A stretch of DNA of 64,000 nucleotides, taken from positions 158,374,406 through 158,438,405 of the forward strand of contig NC_039363.1 of assembly GCF_003573695.1 (NCBI RefSeq), given 5' to 3'. This document shows positions 12,559 to 23,521 of the stretch, piece after piece; position 1 is the first letter of the stretch, and each line of letters opens with the position of its first letter. Made by a program: the position numbers and the translations under genes. Under the pieces are notes generated by a model. The model made no database searches. It was given only the letters and a program-made list of their open reading frames with translations, and was not told where the DNA came from. Origin of the DNA: Papaver somniferum (Eukaryota > Streptophyta > Magnoliopsida > Ranunculales > Papaveraceae).

Positions 12559-13220
12559 CGATCACCCATGTTTGCGATCGGCGTTCAACGTACTCCGCGG
12601 CTGACGGAATGGGACTCGATCTTCTAGGGAACTAATGGCCCGTCGGTAGTCACTGCGGTGATTGCCTACTCCTATTAGGAGTAAGCTATGCTTGTTAAAT
12701 CATGCAGCCAAGTTGTGTGACCATGATTGTTTCTGATACTGACATTAACAGTCTAGATTTTTTTAAGAATAAATGTGTGTTCAATCACGCCAAATTTAAT
12801 TAAAAGTGTGTGAACACATCGATCTCTTTGTCAGAGAGATGTAACTCGTATGAGTATTTTTGTGCAGATCCCAATACTAACACTTCAGGAGATTCATGCT
12901 ACTCTGCTGAGAGTGAGCATTGATCGTCATGTCATGTCATTATTGAGAGTTCTACTGGGAACATAGCACGGAAAAATATCAGGTGAATCATGCATTAGTT
13001 AATAATGCTGGCATAAAATAGAATTCACAGAATACTTGGGATTACTACTGTGTGCACCGTTCTGAATGAATTTCATATGTACTGAGTTGTTCAATACATG
13101 TGTAAATAAAGAGGTTTGAGCACTCATCACTTTCAAATGGTCTTTATTCCTATGCAGGATCACGACGCTAAATATAGGGTTTTACGATTTTGACCCCGAA
13201 CTAAAAGACCACCATCAACA
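12559..13220 (-). repeat. G1 3' LTR, piece 2
   Basis: Resumes the G1 LTR after element A with the duplicated cgatc and matches 21685-22352 of the right LTR, ending in accatcaaca. With 4744-6445 it restores a full-length LTR. Confidence 0.9.
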
Positions 13221-13814
13221 TTAAGTCCCATGTTTAGTTTGTAATAATGACATTGTTGCGGAGTAAGCATTAGATGGTGATAGACAAGAATAAATCGAAA
13301 AGGAAAGGTATGGAAGGATTACCAGGAAAGATTGACACACTGTTAGTCCGGCCGTGTAGTATTCGCGCTCACGGGAAGCTGCCATCCTCAGTGCATGGCA
13401 CAAAAGAAAAACCATTTTTATACTCGGATTCCAATTCGTGCGTATAAAAGGGAGGTCGTCCTTCCTCTTCATTGTTCGCCCGCGTATCTTCTTGCGGCAG
13501 TTGGTGCTCTGTGTTGATCTCACGCAGGGAGGTGGATGCTACTTGAATTTGGAACAACGACCCGGATCCCCAGTCATGCTGACTCGGAGTCGGTTTGAAC
13601 GCATTCCTTTTTGACCATCCAATGGTCCCTTCATGGTTTTTAAATTAAGGTTGCAACAAGAAGCATGACCTAGTTAGCGTTGAATCCTCGCTTATCGGAT
13701 GAATCTTGTTACAGCTTTTCCGTCTTGTTTTAGGGTTTCTGTCATGTACATATACAGAGACACCCTTATTGTTCCGAGATAAAAGTCTTCCTGCTGGGAT
13801 TCCATGCTTTCATC
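13221..13814 (+). promoter_or_regulatory. G1 spacer between 3' LTR and antisense ORF; probable antisense promoter/leader
   Basis: No conserved coding sequence on either strand. It lies upstream of the + strand spliced ORF that starts at 13815, so it should hold that ORF's promoter and 5' leader. A weak TATA-like catatacag is near 13748. For the - strand element it would contain the polypurine tract next to 13220, of which only a weak candidate (catgggactt on the - strand) is visible. Confidence 0.4.
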
Positions 13815-14771
13815 ATGTCAGATAAAAGTGGATCATCTTCCTCAGCTCGGTCAGATTCTTCTTCTAAACGCAAGCGGCTTGAATCCAGAGTATGATTATG
13901 AATATTTACTGATTTTGAAGTAGCGATTCTTCTTTTTCTTTTGACGTCTAATCGTCATTTTCTTTCAGAGCGGCCGGATTCCTGAGATTTGCGACGGTTC
14001 TCCTGCTCGAACTATGCGAGTCAAGAAGATCATACCGGTATATTTTTCGCTAGTGAATGTGTATTTATCTGTCATGGCCGGTAGGTGACAAGATTTTCTC
14101 CTTCTCCTCTTTCCTTCTTTTTTTTGCAGAGGTATCCTTATGGAACATGTGTAACATCGGTTGATGATGATGATTTAACCACTCCTCCCCCTTCAATCTC
14201 CAACTCGCTTGATGCTGACCTGGAAGACGCTGATTTGGGTATCTCCTCATACGAGTATCCCAATGCGGGATTGCATTTCGATGTTCACATAAGATGTTTG
14301 TATTATAGTTACCGGGTTGTTGGCGGTTTTCTAGTGAGGAAGGAGTTCATGCCTCTGTATGCAAAAATATGGAGAAGGTACGGCCATATCGCAACTAGGA
14401 ACGTGGTGCGGCACTGATCGTCTGCTTTAGTTACTACGGTGAACTGTCTCCTACCCATGATTGCCGAGATGGAAGGCGCATCCATTCGTGATGTTGCTGA
14501 ATCAAGTATTGAGAAGTGGGAAGATATGATATCTACCTGTGAATCTATGGAGTTCAACATGGGCTGGCTGCGGCAGCGCCTTGATGTTATCAAAGCTACG
14601 AAATCCATCTTGGAAGAAGAGAAGGCTTTGGCTGCGGAATTTGAGAAGGTGGAGCAGGCGATCCGAGACTTGAACAGTAGGACTGAGAGGTATCAAGAGA
14701 GGCTGAAAAAGACGCTTTCAAGGAACTACAACCTGTTGGACGGTCTTTTCAGAGTCGTACTTTTGTCTTGA
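13815..14771 (+). pseudogene. G1 antisense spliced ORF, PEARLI-4-like domain, one internal stop
   Basis: Three exons in one frame on the strand opposite G1: 13815-13889, 13969-14037 and 14130-14771. Both introns have gt...ag ends with pyrimidine-rich acceptors (tctttcag, tttttgcag), and both splice in phase 0. The protein would be about 260 residues: a Ser/Lys-rich start, an acidic linker, a domain with VGGFLV, YAKIWRRYGHIAT, WEDMISTCE and MGWLRQRLDVI, and a C-terminal coiled coil (LEEEKALAAEFEKVEQAI). The spacing and motifs resemble the plant PEARLI-4 (phospholipase-like) domain, recognised from memory and not searched. A TGA at 14415-14417 interrupts exon 3; the reading frame continues in the same frame on both sides, as expected from a single decayed CGA. 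Antisense ORFs at this place are known in Tat elements. Confidence 0.7.
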
Positions 14772-14999
14772 ATAAGTAGGCACAATGATGTTTGGATCGT
14801 TTCTGTTTTTTTTTTTGGGTTTTGAACCTTGCTTTGGAAAATAAATCGCATTGGATTTTGTTAAGTGAATGGAGTTTACATCAACATGTTTTCATTAATG
14901 GAGAATTTAATAACTGAGACGTGAGAAAAGTGACAATGCCTGATTATTGCGTTGCAAGGCGGCAAGAGATAGAACGATGGTCAGGGTAGTATGCCTTGA

Positions 15000-16676
15000 G
15001 TCATTTTCCGTTGATGACTGCATCCAATTTGCCTCCATCCTCTTTAATAATCTTGTAGTAGCCAGTGTTATAACACTTGGTGATCACATAGGGACCTTCC
15101 CATTTTGGAGAGAATTTTGATGCGAACATGTCTTGCTGAATGTGCTTGGCAGTCTTCAAAACTAAATCTCCCACTTTTAAAACTCGTGGTTTTACAGCTT
15201 TGTCGTACGCTTTGGAGATCCTGGTTCTGTATGTTTGAGTACGTTCCTATGCTTTATCTTTCCTGTAGTATAGGGTGTCTAACTCGGCAATCCTGGAGCT
15301 CGATGCTTCGGCTTCATTCCAGTGGACCCCACTTGTTGCTGCAATCCTAGCTGACGGAATTTTAATCTCTGCTGGGAGAATCGCGTCCGCACCATAGACG
15401 AGTGATTAAGGGGAAACTCCAGTAGAACTCCTAGGTGCCGTCTGATACGCCCACAATGCCATTGGTAGTTGTTCGTGCCATGTCCTGGGATGATCATGCA
15501 TTGTTTGACTGAGAATCCGAATTAAGGTTTTGTTGGTGCTTTCGGCTTGCCCGTTCCCCTGGGGGTAGTAGATGGTGGAGAAGACCTGCTTATTCCATAT
15601 TCTTCGAGCAACTCTCGTACCTTTTTGTTGGCGAAAGGAGTGCCATTATCAGTAATGATATGTTTAGGCACGCCAAACTGACAAATGATGTGTTCCTTAA
15701 TGAACACCGCGATTGTTGCTCCAGTAGTCCCTCGTAGAGGAATGGCTTCATCCCACTTGGTAAAATACTCCGTTGTGGTTATGATATACTCGTGATTTTT
15801 TTACGATGGCGTGTTTATCTTCCCAATGATGTCAAGTCCCCAGCTGTAAAATGGCCACGGACTACTCACCGAGTGTAAAGGAGTAGAAGGTGCATGAATA
15901 AGATTTCCGTGAATTTGATATCCGTTTCATTTTTGAACAAACACAGCGGCATCGTCTTCCATGGTTGGCCAGTAGTATTTCTCGTGTATCTGGATAAATA
16001 GCTTCTTCTTTCCCCAGTGTTCGCCTTTGTGCATTTCTTTCATCAGAATCGGGATCTCCACTTCGGCCAGGAACCGTAATAGGTCGCCCCCAAATCTTTT
16101 GCGATACAAGATCCCTTCATGAAATACGAATCTCTTGGCTCGTTGCTTCATTTTGGCTGCGTCCTTCTTGCTTGCATGGAGTACTCCGTCACGAAGGTAA
16201 TTAACATACGGCTTTCGCCAGTCCCCAATGTGGTTCACGTTGAAAACCTCCAATTGGTGTGGAGGTATTTCACAATTGGAGCAAGACCCTTGGTGTGATC
16301 GAGATTGAGTCTCCATATCTGTCCAGTAGAAGCCAAGGCGTTGGAGACGTCGGTAAAGAGTCACTACCAATGTTTGTCAGCAAATTTCCTTGTGAATACG
16401 GTTAATTTGTAGTTGCGCTTCCTCGTCTCTAAGACATCTTGACATAGAGTCATCTGGATTCCGGTGGTACAACATTCCATAAAGCATGAAAAAGCTTTGC
16501 AGGGTTTTGAGACTGACCTTTCCTTGAGAGAGTGAACTGTTTATCTCTTGAACGATTGGAGTCCTCCAGTCGTCAGTTTCAGCGTCTTTAGATTCTGCAA
16601 CCTCTGTTGACGCTACAGTCCGTCTCCTCACAATCAAAGTTTTTTCCAAACCTTCAAATTGCAGCTTCGAGGCCAA
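15000..16676 (-). pseudogene. G1 pol: integrase with duplicated N-terminal module (broken)
   Basis: 16377-16676 and the start of the next frame hold a first zinc-binding module (DDWRTPIVQEI ... RIHKEIC ... CSNC). A second module follows within 15927-16370 (GDWRKPYVNYL ... EMHKGEHWGKKKL ... YYWPTMEDDA). The catalytic core includes WGLDIIG and IITDNGTPF, and the ORF at 15522-15707 carries the second. The C-terminal domain read from about 15500 to 15000 has YQTAPRSSTG, LVYGADAILP, KVGDLVLK and FSPKWEGPYV. The frame is broken near 16371, 15926 and 15500-15600. It would insert element DNA into the chromosome. D shows only one copy of the N-terminal module. Confidence 0.85.
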
Positions 16677-16681
16677 TGTGG

Positions 16682-17060
16682 CTAGACAATCGGCGTGTTT
16701 GTTGTTGTTGCGCCAATATGGGTTATGGTCACATCGGAAAAGTAGTTCAATAGCTTTTGCGCCTCGGATCTATAAGGGGCCAGCGTTACCTCCTTGAGTG
16801 AGTAGACCCCATTCATCTGATTGACCATCATCTTAGAGTCACCTCTTACTTCCAGGTGTGTGGTTCCTGCTTGTTTGGATAGTGACAAGCCTATGAGGAA
16901 AGCTTCGTATTCCGCCGAATCGTTGGTGCATTAAAAGTTCAACTTGAAAGAATGTGAAAAGACTTCTCCCGTTGGAGACACTAGAACTATGCCCGCTCTT
17001 ACTGTATTATTGCCAGGCTAGCAGAACCGTCGAAATACAATAGCCACGCCTCCTTTTTCA
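16682..17060 (-). pseudogene. G1 pol: second (archaeal-type) RNase H
   Basis: Opens with WLLYFDGSAS, where the first catalytic Asp of a type I RNase H lies, after the end of the conventional RNase H. It continues in 16682-16888 with HLEVRGDSKMMVNQMNG, APYRSEAQKLL and FSDVTITHI, which is the pattern of the extra archaeal-like RNase H of Tat elements. A stop near 16998 and another between the two parts break it. This second domain is the main evidence for Tat rather than other gypsy lineages. Confidence 0.85.
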
Positions 17061-18524
17061 TAAAAGAGATTTCGGGAAACTCTCCAGGAAGGTATTCATG
17101 TAGCGCAGTGCTTCCTTCTCCTGGGAATGCTGCTAGAAGATCTGCCACCGCTTGCCCTTTGATATCTCTTGGAGGAGCGCATGTTATATCAAACTCTGAC
17201 GTTTGAAGCAGCCATTTGGATAGTCTGCCTATCAAGGCTGATTCCGAGAGTAAGAACTTGATAGGGTCAGCTCTGGATATTAACACTACCTTGTTCGACA
17301 GTAGATAATGTCTGAATTTATGCACAGCGCGAACTAGGGATAAGCATGCTTTCTCTGCTTTGGGGTACCTGAGTTCAGCATATCTCAATGTACGGCTGAA
17401 GTAGTATATAGGATGTTCAATCCCCTCATCATCTTCCTGAGAAAGGAGAGCCCCGACAGCAGTGTCACTAGAAGGAGTGTAGAGGCATAACGCTCTTCCT
17501 TGCATGGGAGATTTCATAACGGCGGGTGACGATAATATTTGCTGGATCTTTAGAAATGCTTCTTGTTGTTTTGTACTCCAAATGAAGCTTGCTCTCTTCT
17601 TCAACAGGGGAGTGAATGCAGCGATAAGTTGGGCCAAACCAGGTACAAAACGTCGGATATAGTTTACCTTACCCATGAAGCTTTGAATTTCTTTCACAGT
17701 TTTTGGGGGAGGCATCGTATGGATAGCTTGGGTTTTGGTTGGATCGACTTTGATTCCTTCAGAGGTGACTTGGAATCCCAAAAATTTGACGGAAGAGACC
17801 CCGGAAGCGCATTTCAGAGGGTTCATCTTCAATTTCTACTCGCGACATCTTTCGAACACTTTCCGTATGACGCCTGTATGGGTTGCACGAGTCTTTGACT
17901 TGACCACTATGTTATCTACGTAGTATTCGACTTGCTTGTGCATCATATCGTGAAAAATTGCAGTCATGGCGCGTTGATAGGTAGCACCAGCATTCTTCAA
18001 ACCGAAAGGCATCACAATATAGTAAAAGTTTCCGAGAGGAGTTAGAAAAGCCGTTTACTTGCATCGTGTTTATACATCTTTATCTGGTTGTAGCCGATGT
18101 ATCCGTCCATGAAAGAGAATATGTCATGTCCGCTGGTAGCATATACTAGAATGTCAATGTTGGGAAGGGTAAAATCGTCTTTGGGACAACACTTGTTTAG
18201 ATCTCTGAAATCAACACATCATCTAATTTGACCGTTTTTCTTCTTTACAGGGACTATGTTGGCTAACCAGGTAGGATGGTGAATGGGCTTGATGAAGCCA
18301 TCAGTCAACAGCTTCTGAATCTCAGTTTTGATCTGCTCCTCCACGTCATGCCTGAATTGTCTTGGAGATTTCTTGATCGGTTTAGATTCAGACTTTATAT
18401 GTAGATGATGGGTGACCAGTTTTTCATCCAAGTCGGGCATTTCCTCATATGCCCATGCGAATATGTATTGATACTCCTTGAGAAGATTCACGAGCTCTGC
18501 GAGTTCTTCTTCACGTAAAGTCAA
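17061..18524 (-). pseudogene. G1 pol: reverse transcriptase and first RNase H (broken)
   Basis: 18219-18524 carries the RT start with FAWAYEEMPDLD, PRQFRHDVEEQI, FIKPIHHPTWLANIVPVKKK. The palm at 17833-18218 is frame-broken; near 17900 the catalytic box reads YVDN instead of YVDD. 17061-17832 carries the RT thumb (VKFLGFQVTSEGI, GKVNYIRRFVPG, PLLKK) and RNase H (YYFSRTLRYAELRYPKAEKACL, FRHYLL, SEFDITCAPPRDIKGQAVAD). The order RT-RNase H-integrase defines gypsy. The changed catalytic Asp and the frame breaks make it inactive. Confidence 0.9.
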
Positions 18525-19063
18525 ACTGATGGAGATAGGTCATGGAGATCCTTCATTTCTGATATTGATGACTTCGAGTTCATCGGTTGTGGAGTCAGTT
18601 CCGTCCTGCAGCTGTCGCGGAGCATCCGATACTTCTTCTTGCAGCTTGTCGTTGTGGTTGCATTCCATTGGGCAGAGAGACTGGGTGATAGCCTCCCCTG
18701 ATAATTTCTAACAGCGGCGACGATATACAGTTTTACCTTGCTGGTCTCGACTCTCCATAAAGGTTTGTTCCCTGTTAGTATGGAAGTAAGTTGAGCCTTT
18801 GCTCGATGAAGAGGAGTTAGTGTGTCTTGCTAGAAGAGGCGTGCCGAAAGACTCGGTCTCCCTGTTCAGTGATGTGATCCGGTCTTCTTCCTCGATCGAC
18901 GTCCACTGGGGAGTGGAGTGCAGTAAACCTTGCTTGACGATCCTTGTTAATTCTCTCTTGGTTCGAACAGTTCCACGCTACAAATCGGTGCATGAGGAGA
19001 CAATGACGCAGGTATGCGAATAACTTCTTCATTCAGCATGGTGTTCAGACATTGGTGATACGT

Positions 19064-19567
19064 CTAGGGAACGGTCCTATTATCATGAAGGCATGGTCTC
19101 CTCAGTATCATATGGTAGTCTGGTTCCTTCTCTATCACTTCGAATCTTACTTTCGACCGGATAGGTCCCACTGATATATTTAAATTAAAATACCTGTATA
19201 TATTGGTTTGGTTTCCTTCGAAGTCCGTCATTGTGGTAGGCTGTCGTGTGACTGCGTCTGGTCGAACCTTGGTTGTCCTGAGAGTTTTAAGAGTAATGAC
19301 ATTTGAGGATGCTCCAGTGTCGATAAGAGCTCTTTTGAATTCTGAACCTTTGATGCGTGCAGTAACATGCAAGGCTCTATTGTGACCTTCCTCTGCCATC
19401 ATGCCGTCTTCGATAAACGTGACATTGTTTATGGACACCTCTGATGTTTTCAAGGCTTGATTGCGCGAAGGGGCCAAACGTGTGTCTAGAGCTATCTGAT
19501 TGATTGCAGCAAACGTTTCCACTCGCTGGTCCTTTGAGAGGTATAAAAGCTCGCACAAGCTTTCCAC
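19064..19567 (-). pseudogene. G1 aspartic protease region
   Basis: A 167-codon ORF with the retroviral-type protease site ALIDTGASSNVIT, followed by a plausible flap region and PDYHMILRRP, a form of the YNxILGRP motif common in Tat/Ogre proteases. The adjoining RT frame begins after a break near 19050. It would process the gag-pol product. Confidence 0.85.
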
Positions 19568-19726
19568 TAGAGAAGCCGCCTCCTAGTCCACTGGAATTCG
19601 GTTGGTAGCGAAGCTATTGATTTGAGGACGGTCATCGGTTGAAGAGTTAGTCCTCATCATTGGAATCTCCGGAGCAGGGAAGCCTCTTAAATCCGATGTG
19701 AGCTTGACGAGGAAGTTGAGCATGTT

Positions 19727-19903
19727 CTATATCTTCTCTTTCATCAAGTCCATGTTCCTCGTGTGGATTTCCTGTACACGATCCAATTCTATCAGGGTCG
19801 GAATTTCTCCATTGGTTGTGCGATCAGTACTGGAAGGATGAACATCACCATTTGAAGGGTCCCCCTCGGAGTTTGAAGTTGAATTGATCCTAAGACCAAC
19901 CAT
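19727..19903 (-). pseudogene. G1 gag N-terminal stub
   Basis: A 58-codon reading frame starts with MVGLRINST about 60 bp inside the primer site and ends at a TAG before the protease. The capsid core and zinc knuckle expected between here and 19567 are missing: only about 160 bp separates them. This is an internal deletion, identified by position. Confidence 0.5.
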
Positions 19904-19961
19904 TCTGAATTTGGGAAAATTGTAGGAAATTGAAATTTGATCTTCCAACCGAGAGATTAAT

Positions 19962-19979
19962 CTCCCGCTGTGGTCGCCA
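19962..19979 (-). other. G1 primer binding site
   Basis: The - strand reads TGGCGACCACAGCGGGAG two bases from the LTR end. Tat/Ogre elements use a site of the form TGGCGACxxxGCxGGGGA (tRNA-Arg type), and this is a close variant. Confidence 0.75.
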
Positions 19980-19981
19980 GT

Positions 19982-22352
19982 TGTTTTGGGGTAAAAACTG
20001 ATTCTGCTGTTTTTAGTAATTTGGGGTGTGTTGATAAGAAACGAGTTCAAACCCTAAACAAATGCACTCCAAGGAAATGCTTTTATGTTCGAGAAATCAA
20101 TCTGTAAGACTCTGGAGAAAACCAAGAAATGGCCGTTTCAGATTCAGTTCGGTTACAAGGTGAAGAACAAGGGTTGATCTTAGGGAGGAAAGCAGAGAAG
20201 GTGTTTGAGATCAGAGTGTTGAATTATGAAGGTGTGGTTGTTTATGACTTGTGTATCAGAAAATGGTTTCTGGCTACTTGTGTTGATAACACTTGTTTTT
20301 TTTTGAAAATATATTGAAAATCTATTTATACAAGTCATTAGAGCGCAACCCTGATCTCATAGGAAGTGAAGGAAGTTAAGTAGTGGAGTAATGAAGTTGT
20401 GTAAGAGGTAGTGATCGTTGCGTGATCACACCTTCACCTACTACTCTATCATTACTAACCGTCCGTCTTTTCCTAACATGTTCTCGTAATGGGCGCGCTG
20501 CACGCTGTAAACCGCCAGACCAATACCCCAGTAAGCATCCCCCCAGTTTGTGACATGCTTGATGTCTCGAATAAGTGGGTCAAGTCGTGGGACCCGCCGC
20601 GGAGAATAGCATGGCGCTATTAGGTGAAACAACTAAGTTTTTTATGAGGACAATATAAAATATTATATGTATTCGATGCATATGAAATATCGCATTTAAG
20701 AAGCTCAAAATAATCGATGTGCATGAAGCATCGTTGTTTTAGAGCCTGATTGAATAAGTCGCGGATAGGCGTCTTAAAGAAGACAGCATGATCGATAACC
20801 TTTGGGTGATCGTTTGAGGACCCTACGTTCAAATCATTCTTTGGCCGATCGCCTCATGTGGAAGAGGGATGTCCGGTCTTTACAATGTTGCTTTGCTTGT
20901 TTTTGAAAAACAAATCCACACCATCCAATTAGGTTAGCAAAGTTGGATGGACGAGATGATTTGCGGAAGTTGCATACTGCCATTGACGCAACTTCAGGAT
21001 TGAGGAAGCCGTGTGACCCACCCCTATTTGGGCGTGTTTCGAGGCATTGAGCCCTAGTTTACGTAGGCCGGTCAATCACGTGTAAAGGTGGGTCCACAGT
21101 GATCACGTTAACACCTTCGGGATCACTTAAATCTAGATATATGCCGCTCGTTTAGGCTGGCGAAGATGGATGGTTGTGATCAATCTGCGACAGTCATGTA
21201 CTGTTGTGACCTAAATTAGGGTTTTTGAACACAACACGTCTTCTCACATTTGTGCAAGCGTTCCAGCACCCTATAAGCTTGCCATAGGCAAGTCGATCGT
21301 CCAAGGGGAAAGTGGGGCCGCCAACGACCATGCTAGCGCCTCTTTGATCATTCTAGGGAAGATCTCAGTCGTCCAACAAGGCTGACAAAGTTGGACAGTT
21401 GTGATCGATTTGCGGCAGTAATGTGTTGCCACAAACACCGATTAGGGCTTCAAAGCAGCCTCGTCTACCCTAGTTCAATCGGACGACTTGGTATGCTATC
21501 AACTCCCATTAGCAATTCGATTGGTAAGGGATAATATTGGGCCAGTGGCGAACGTATTTCCATTTCCTTGATCGTTTGGAACGCAATCTAAGCCGTCCAA
21601 CTAGGCTGGAGAAGTTGGACGGATATGAGGACTCTTGAGACCGTTTTTACGGTCTTAGCTCGTTCGATCAATTCTTGCATAGCGCGATCACCCATGTTTG
21701 GGATTGGCGTTCAAAGCACTCCTCGGCTGAGGGAATGGGACTCGATCGTCTAGAGCACTAGTGGACCCGCCGGTAGTCACTGCGGTGATTGCCTAAATCT
21801 ATTAGGATTAAGCTATGCTTGTTAAATCATGCGGCTAAGTTGTGTGACAGTGATTGTTTCTGAGACTGACATTAATAGTCTAGATTTTCTTTAAGAATAA
21901 ATGTGTGTTCAATCACACCAACTTTAATTAGAAGTGTGTGAACACATCGATCTCTTAGTCAGAGAAATGTAACTCGTATGAGTATTTTTGTGCAGATCCC
22001 AATACTAACACGTCGGGAGATTCATGCTACTCTGCTGAGAGTGAGCATTGATCGTCATGTCATGTCAGTATTGAGAGTTCTACTGGGAACATAGCATGGA
22101 AAAATATCAGGTGAATCAATCATGCATTAGTTAATAATGCTGGCATAAAATAGAATTTACAGAATACTTGGGATTACTACTGTGCGCACCGTTCTGAATG
22201 AATTTCATATATACTGAGTTGTTCAATACATGGGTAAATAAAGAGGTTTGAGCACTCATCACTTTCAAATGGCCTTTATTACTTTGCAGGGTCACGGCGC
22301 TAAATATAGGGTTTTACGATTTTGACCCCGAACCAAAAGACCACCATCAACA
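19982..22352 (-). repeat. G1 5' LTR (right, uninterrupted)
   Basis: About 2.37 kb, beginning TGTTTTGGGG and ending ccatcaaca, so TG...CA on either strand. It is followed by the TSD accgc at 22353-22357. It matches the split left LTR throughout with scattered substitutions. An ORF at 20129-20317 is repeated in the left LTR (4887-5075) but shows no domain; I treat it as chance. Confidence 0.92.
20321..20332 (-). promoter_or_regulatory. G1 LTR TATA box
   Basis: The - strand reads tgtataaataga, about 340 bp from the inner LTR end, a normal place for the promoter of a long LTR. The left LTR has the same site near 5080-5091. Confidence 0.6.
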
Positions 22353-23521
22353 ACCGCAATTATCTAGTTTCCCACCAACGGTAATAATAGAGCATATTGA
22401 TCCCAAAAAAGACTTCAAACTGAGCGGCCGTAAGAAATTTCGCCTAATTTGGTTACTTTCCTCTTAGAATAGGCGGCTTCACCAGTAACAACACAACCGA
22501 GGAAGTTCGTTGTCACGAAGGATTAGTTTGCTAGAAATTAAAACTTCAAGCATTTATAGACAAGGAAGTTTGGACACCAAGGAATTTCCAAAACCGAAAA
22601 TATTCTCAAGATATGCATTAAAGCTCAGATTTTGTTTCCATAATTCATGGAAATGCTCTGTCCAAAATATTGACCGAAAATCTCTTTGGAAAATCTCTAA
22701 CTAGTAAGTGCACATTACTAATTCTCATTTTTCCTAAAATAAAATTAAAAACCTTAAATAAAAGATTCTTAACTTATTTATGTTTCGATCCGAGGATTTT
22801 CTTCCTTTGGCTATTAAGGAATAACTTTGAATATTAAAGATTAACATTTATTGCACGTGTTCAAAGTATGTCGACATCCTTACTTTGTAAGTCCTCTTTC
22901 ATGCTTACAATCTTGAAACCGATTTTCCACACTTACAAACAAGTTTAGAATTGGTTCATCTGACTTTCAGAAACTATGTGATTGATCAAGAACACTCAAT
23001 CACAAATCATGGGTTTAACGGTTCTACCTCCATGTGAGTAATGTGCATAGTCACACTAGCTTTCCAAAATTCGGTTGACTAGGTACTAGGATCGGTTCCC
23101 CACATATATATGGTATCTAACTTGTACTTGTTACACATGTCCATAGGATCGGTTCCCCTTTGCCTAAAAACATGTTGCACATGTCCATAGAATCGGTTCC
23201 CTTTTCTGCTATAAACTTGTTGCATCTTATACAAGGATCGATTCCCCTTTGCGATGTGTTACACCTCTTACTAGGATCAGTTCCCCTTTACCCATAGTTG
23301 GTCTTACACAAATCACAAACTCGATCATACCATCTCAGGTGATTTCTTAAGATCGGTTTCACTAATAAAAGGCATACCAATACAAAAGTCAGGCCTTTGT
23401 GAATAGTTTTACCAAGAACACAAACAAATCATGAGAATTTATACTAATCACACATATTGGTTGTTCAAAAGATATGCAATTAATAACAATACCAATAATT
23501 CCCGGTAATTTCCTTTTCAAT
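22353..23521 (-). repeat. J 5' LTR, middle piece (2 of 3)
   Basis: Starts with the second copy of the G1 TSD and runs to the TSD of B (tcaat, 23517-23521). No conserved ORF. It contains five spaced copies of a ggatcggttcccc motif between 23090 and 23292. Assignment to J's LTR rests on continuity once G1 and B are removed and on the absence of any other terminal signature inside it. Confidence 0.65.
23090..23292. repeat. Degenerate spaced repeat inside the J LTR
   Basis: Five copies of a core like ggatcggttcccctttgc occur near 23090, 23150, 23190, 23235 and 23275. Phrases such as 'acacatgtccat' and 'acttgttgca' also recur between them. The spacing of about 38-60 bp fits a decayed tandem repeat in the U3 part, perhaps enhancer-like. 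Confidence 0.6.

Larger units (their letters stand above)
4744..22352 (-). mobile_element. Element G1: Ty3/gypsy Tat-lineage LTR retrotransposon with antisense ORF
   Basis: Long LTRs of about 2.37 kb flank a body read right to left: gag start (19903), protease (19567), RT and RNase H (18524-17061), a second archaeal-type RNase H (17055-16682), integrase (16676-15000), then an opposite-strand spliced ORF (13815-14771) before the 3' LTR. Two RNase H domains and an antisense ORF between pol and the 3' LTR are known hallmarks of the Tat clade. The 5-bp TSD accgc is at 4739-4743 and 22353-22357. The left LTR is split by element A. Without A, G1 is about 11.5 kb. Multiple stops and the loss of the gag core make it non-autonomous. 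Confidence 0.9.

Noticed and set aside
17563..17898. 111-codon + strand ORF inside G1 RT
   Set aside because: Shadow of the real RT/RNase H frame on the other strand.
23090..23292. Regularly spaced repeats that recall a CRISPR array
   Set aside because: Copies are degenerate, spacing varies, there are no cas genes, and the context is a plant LTR.
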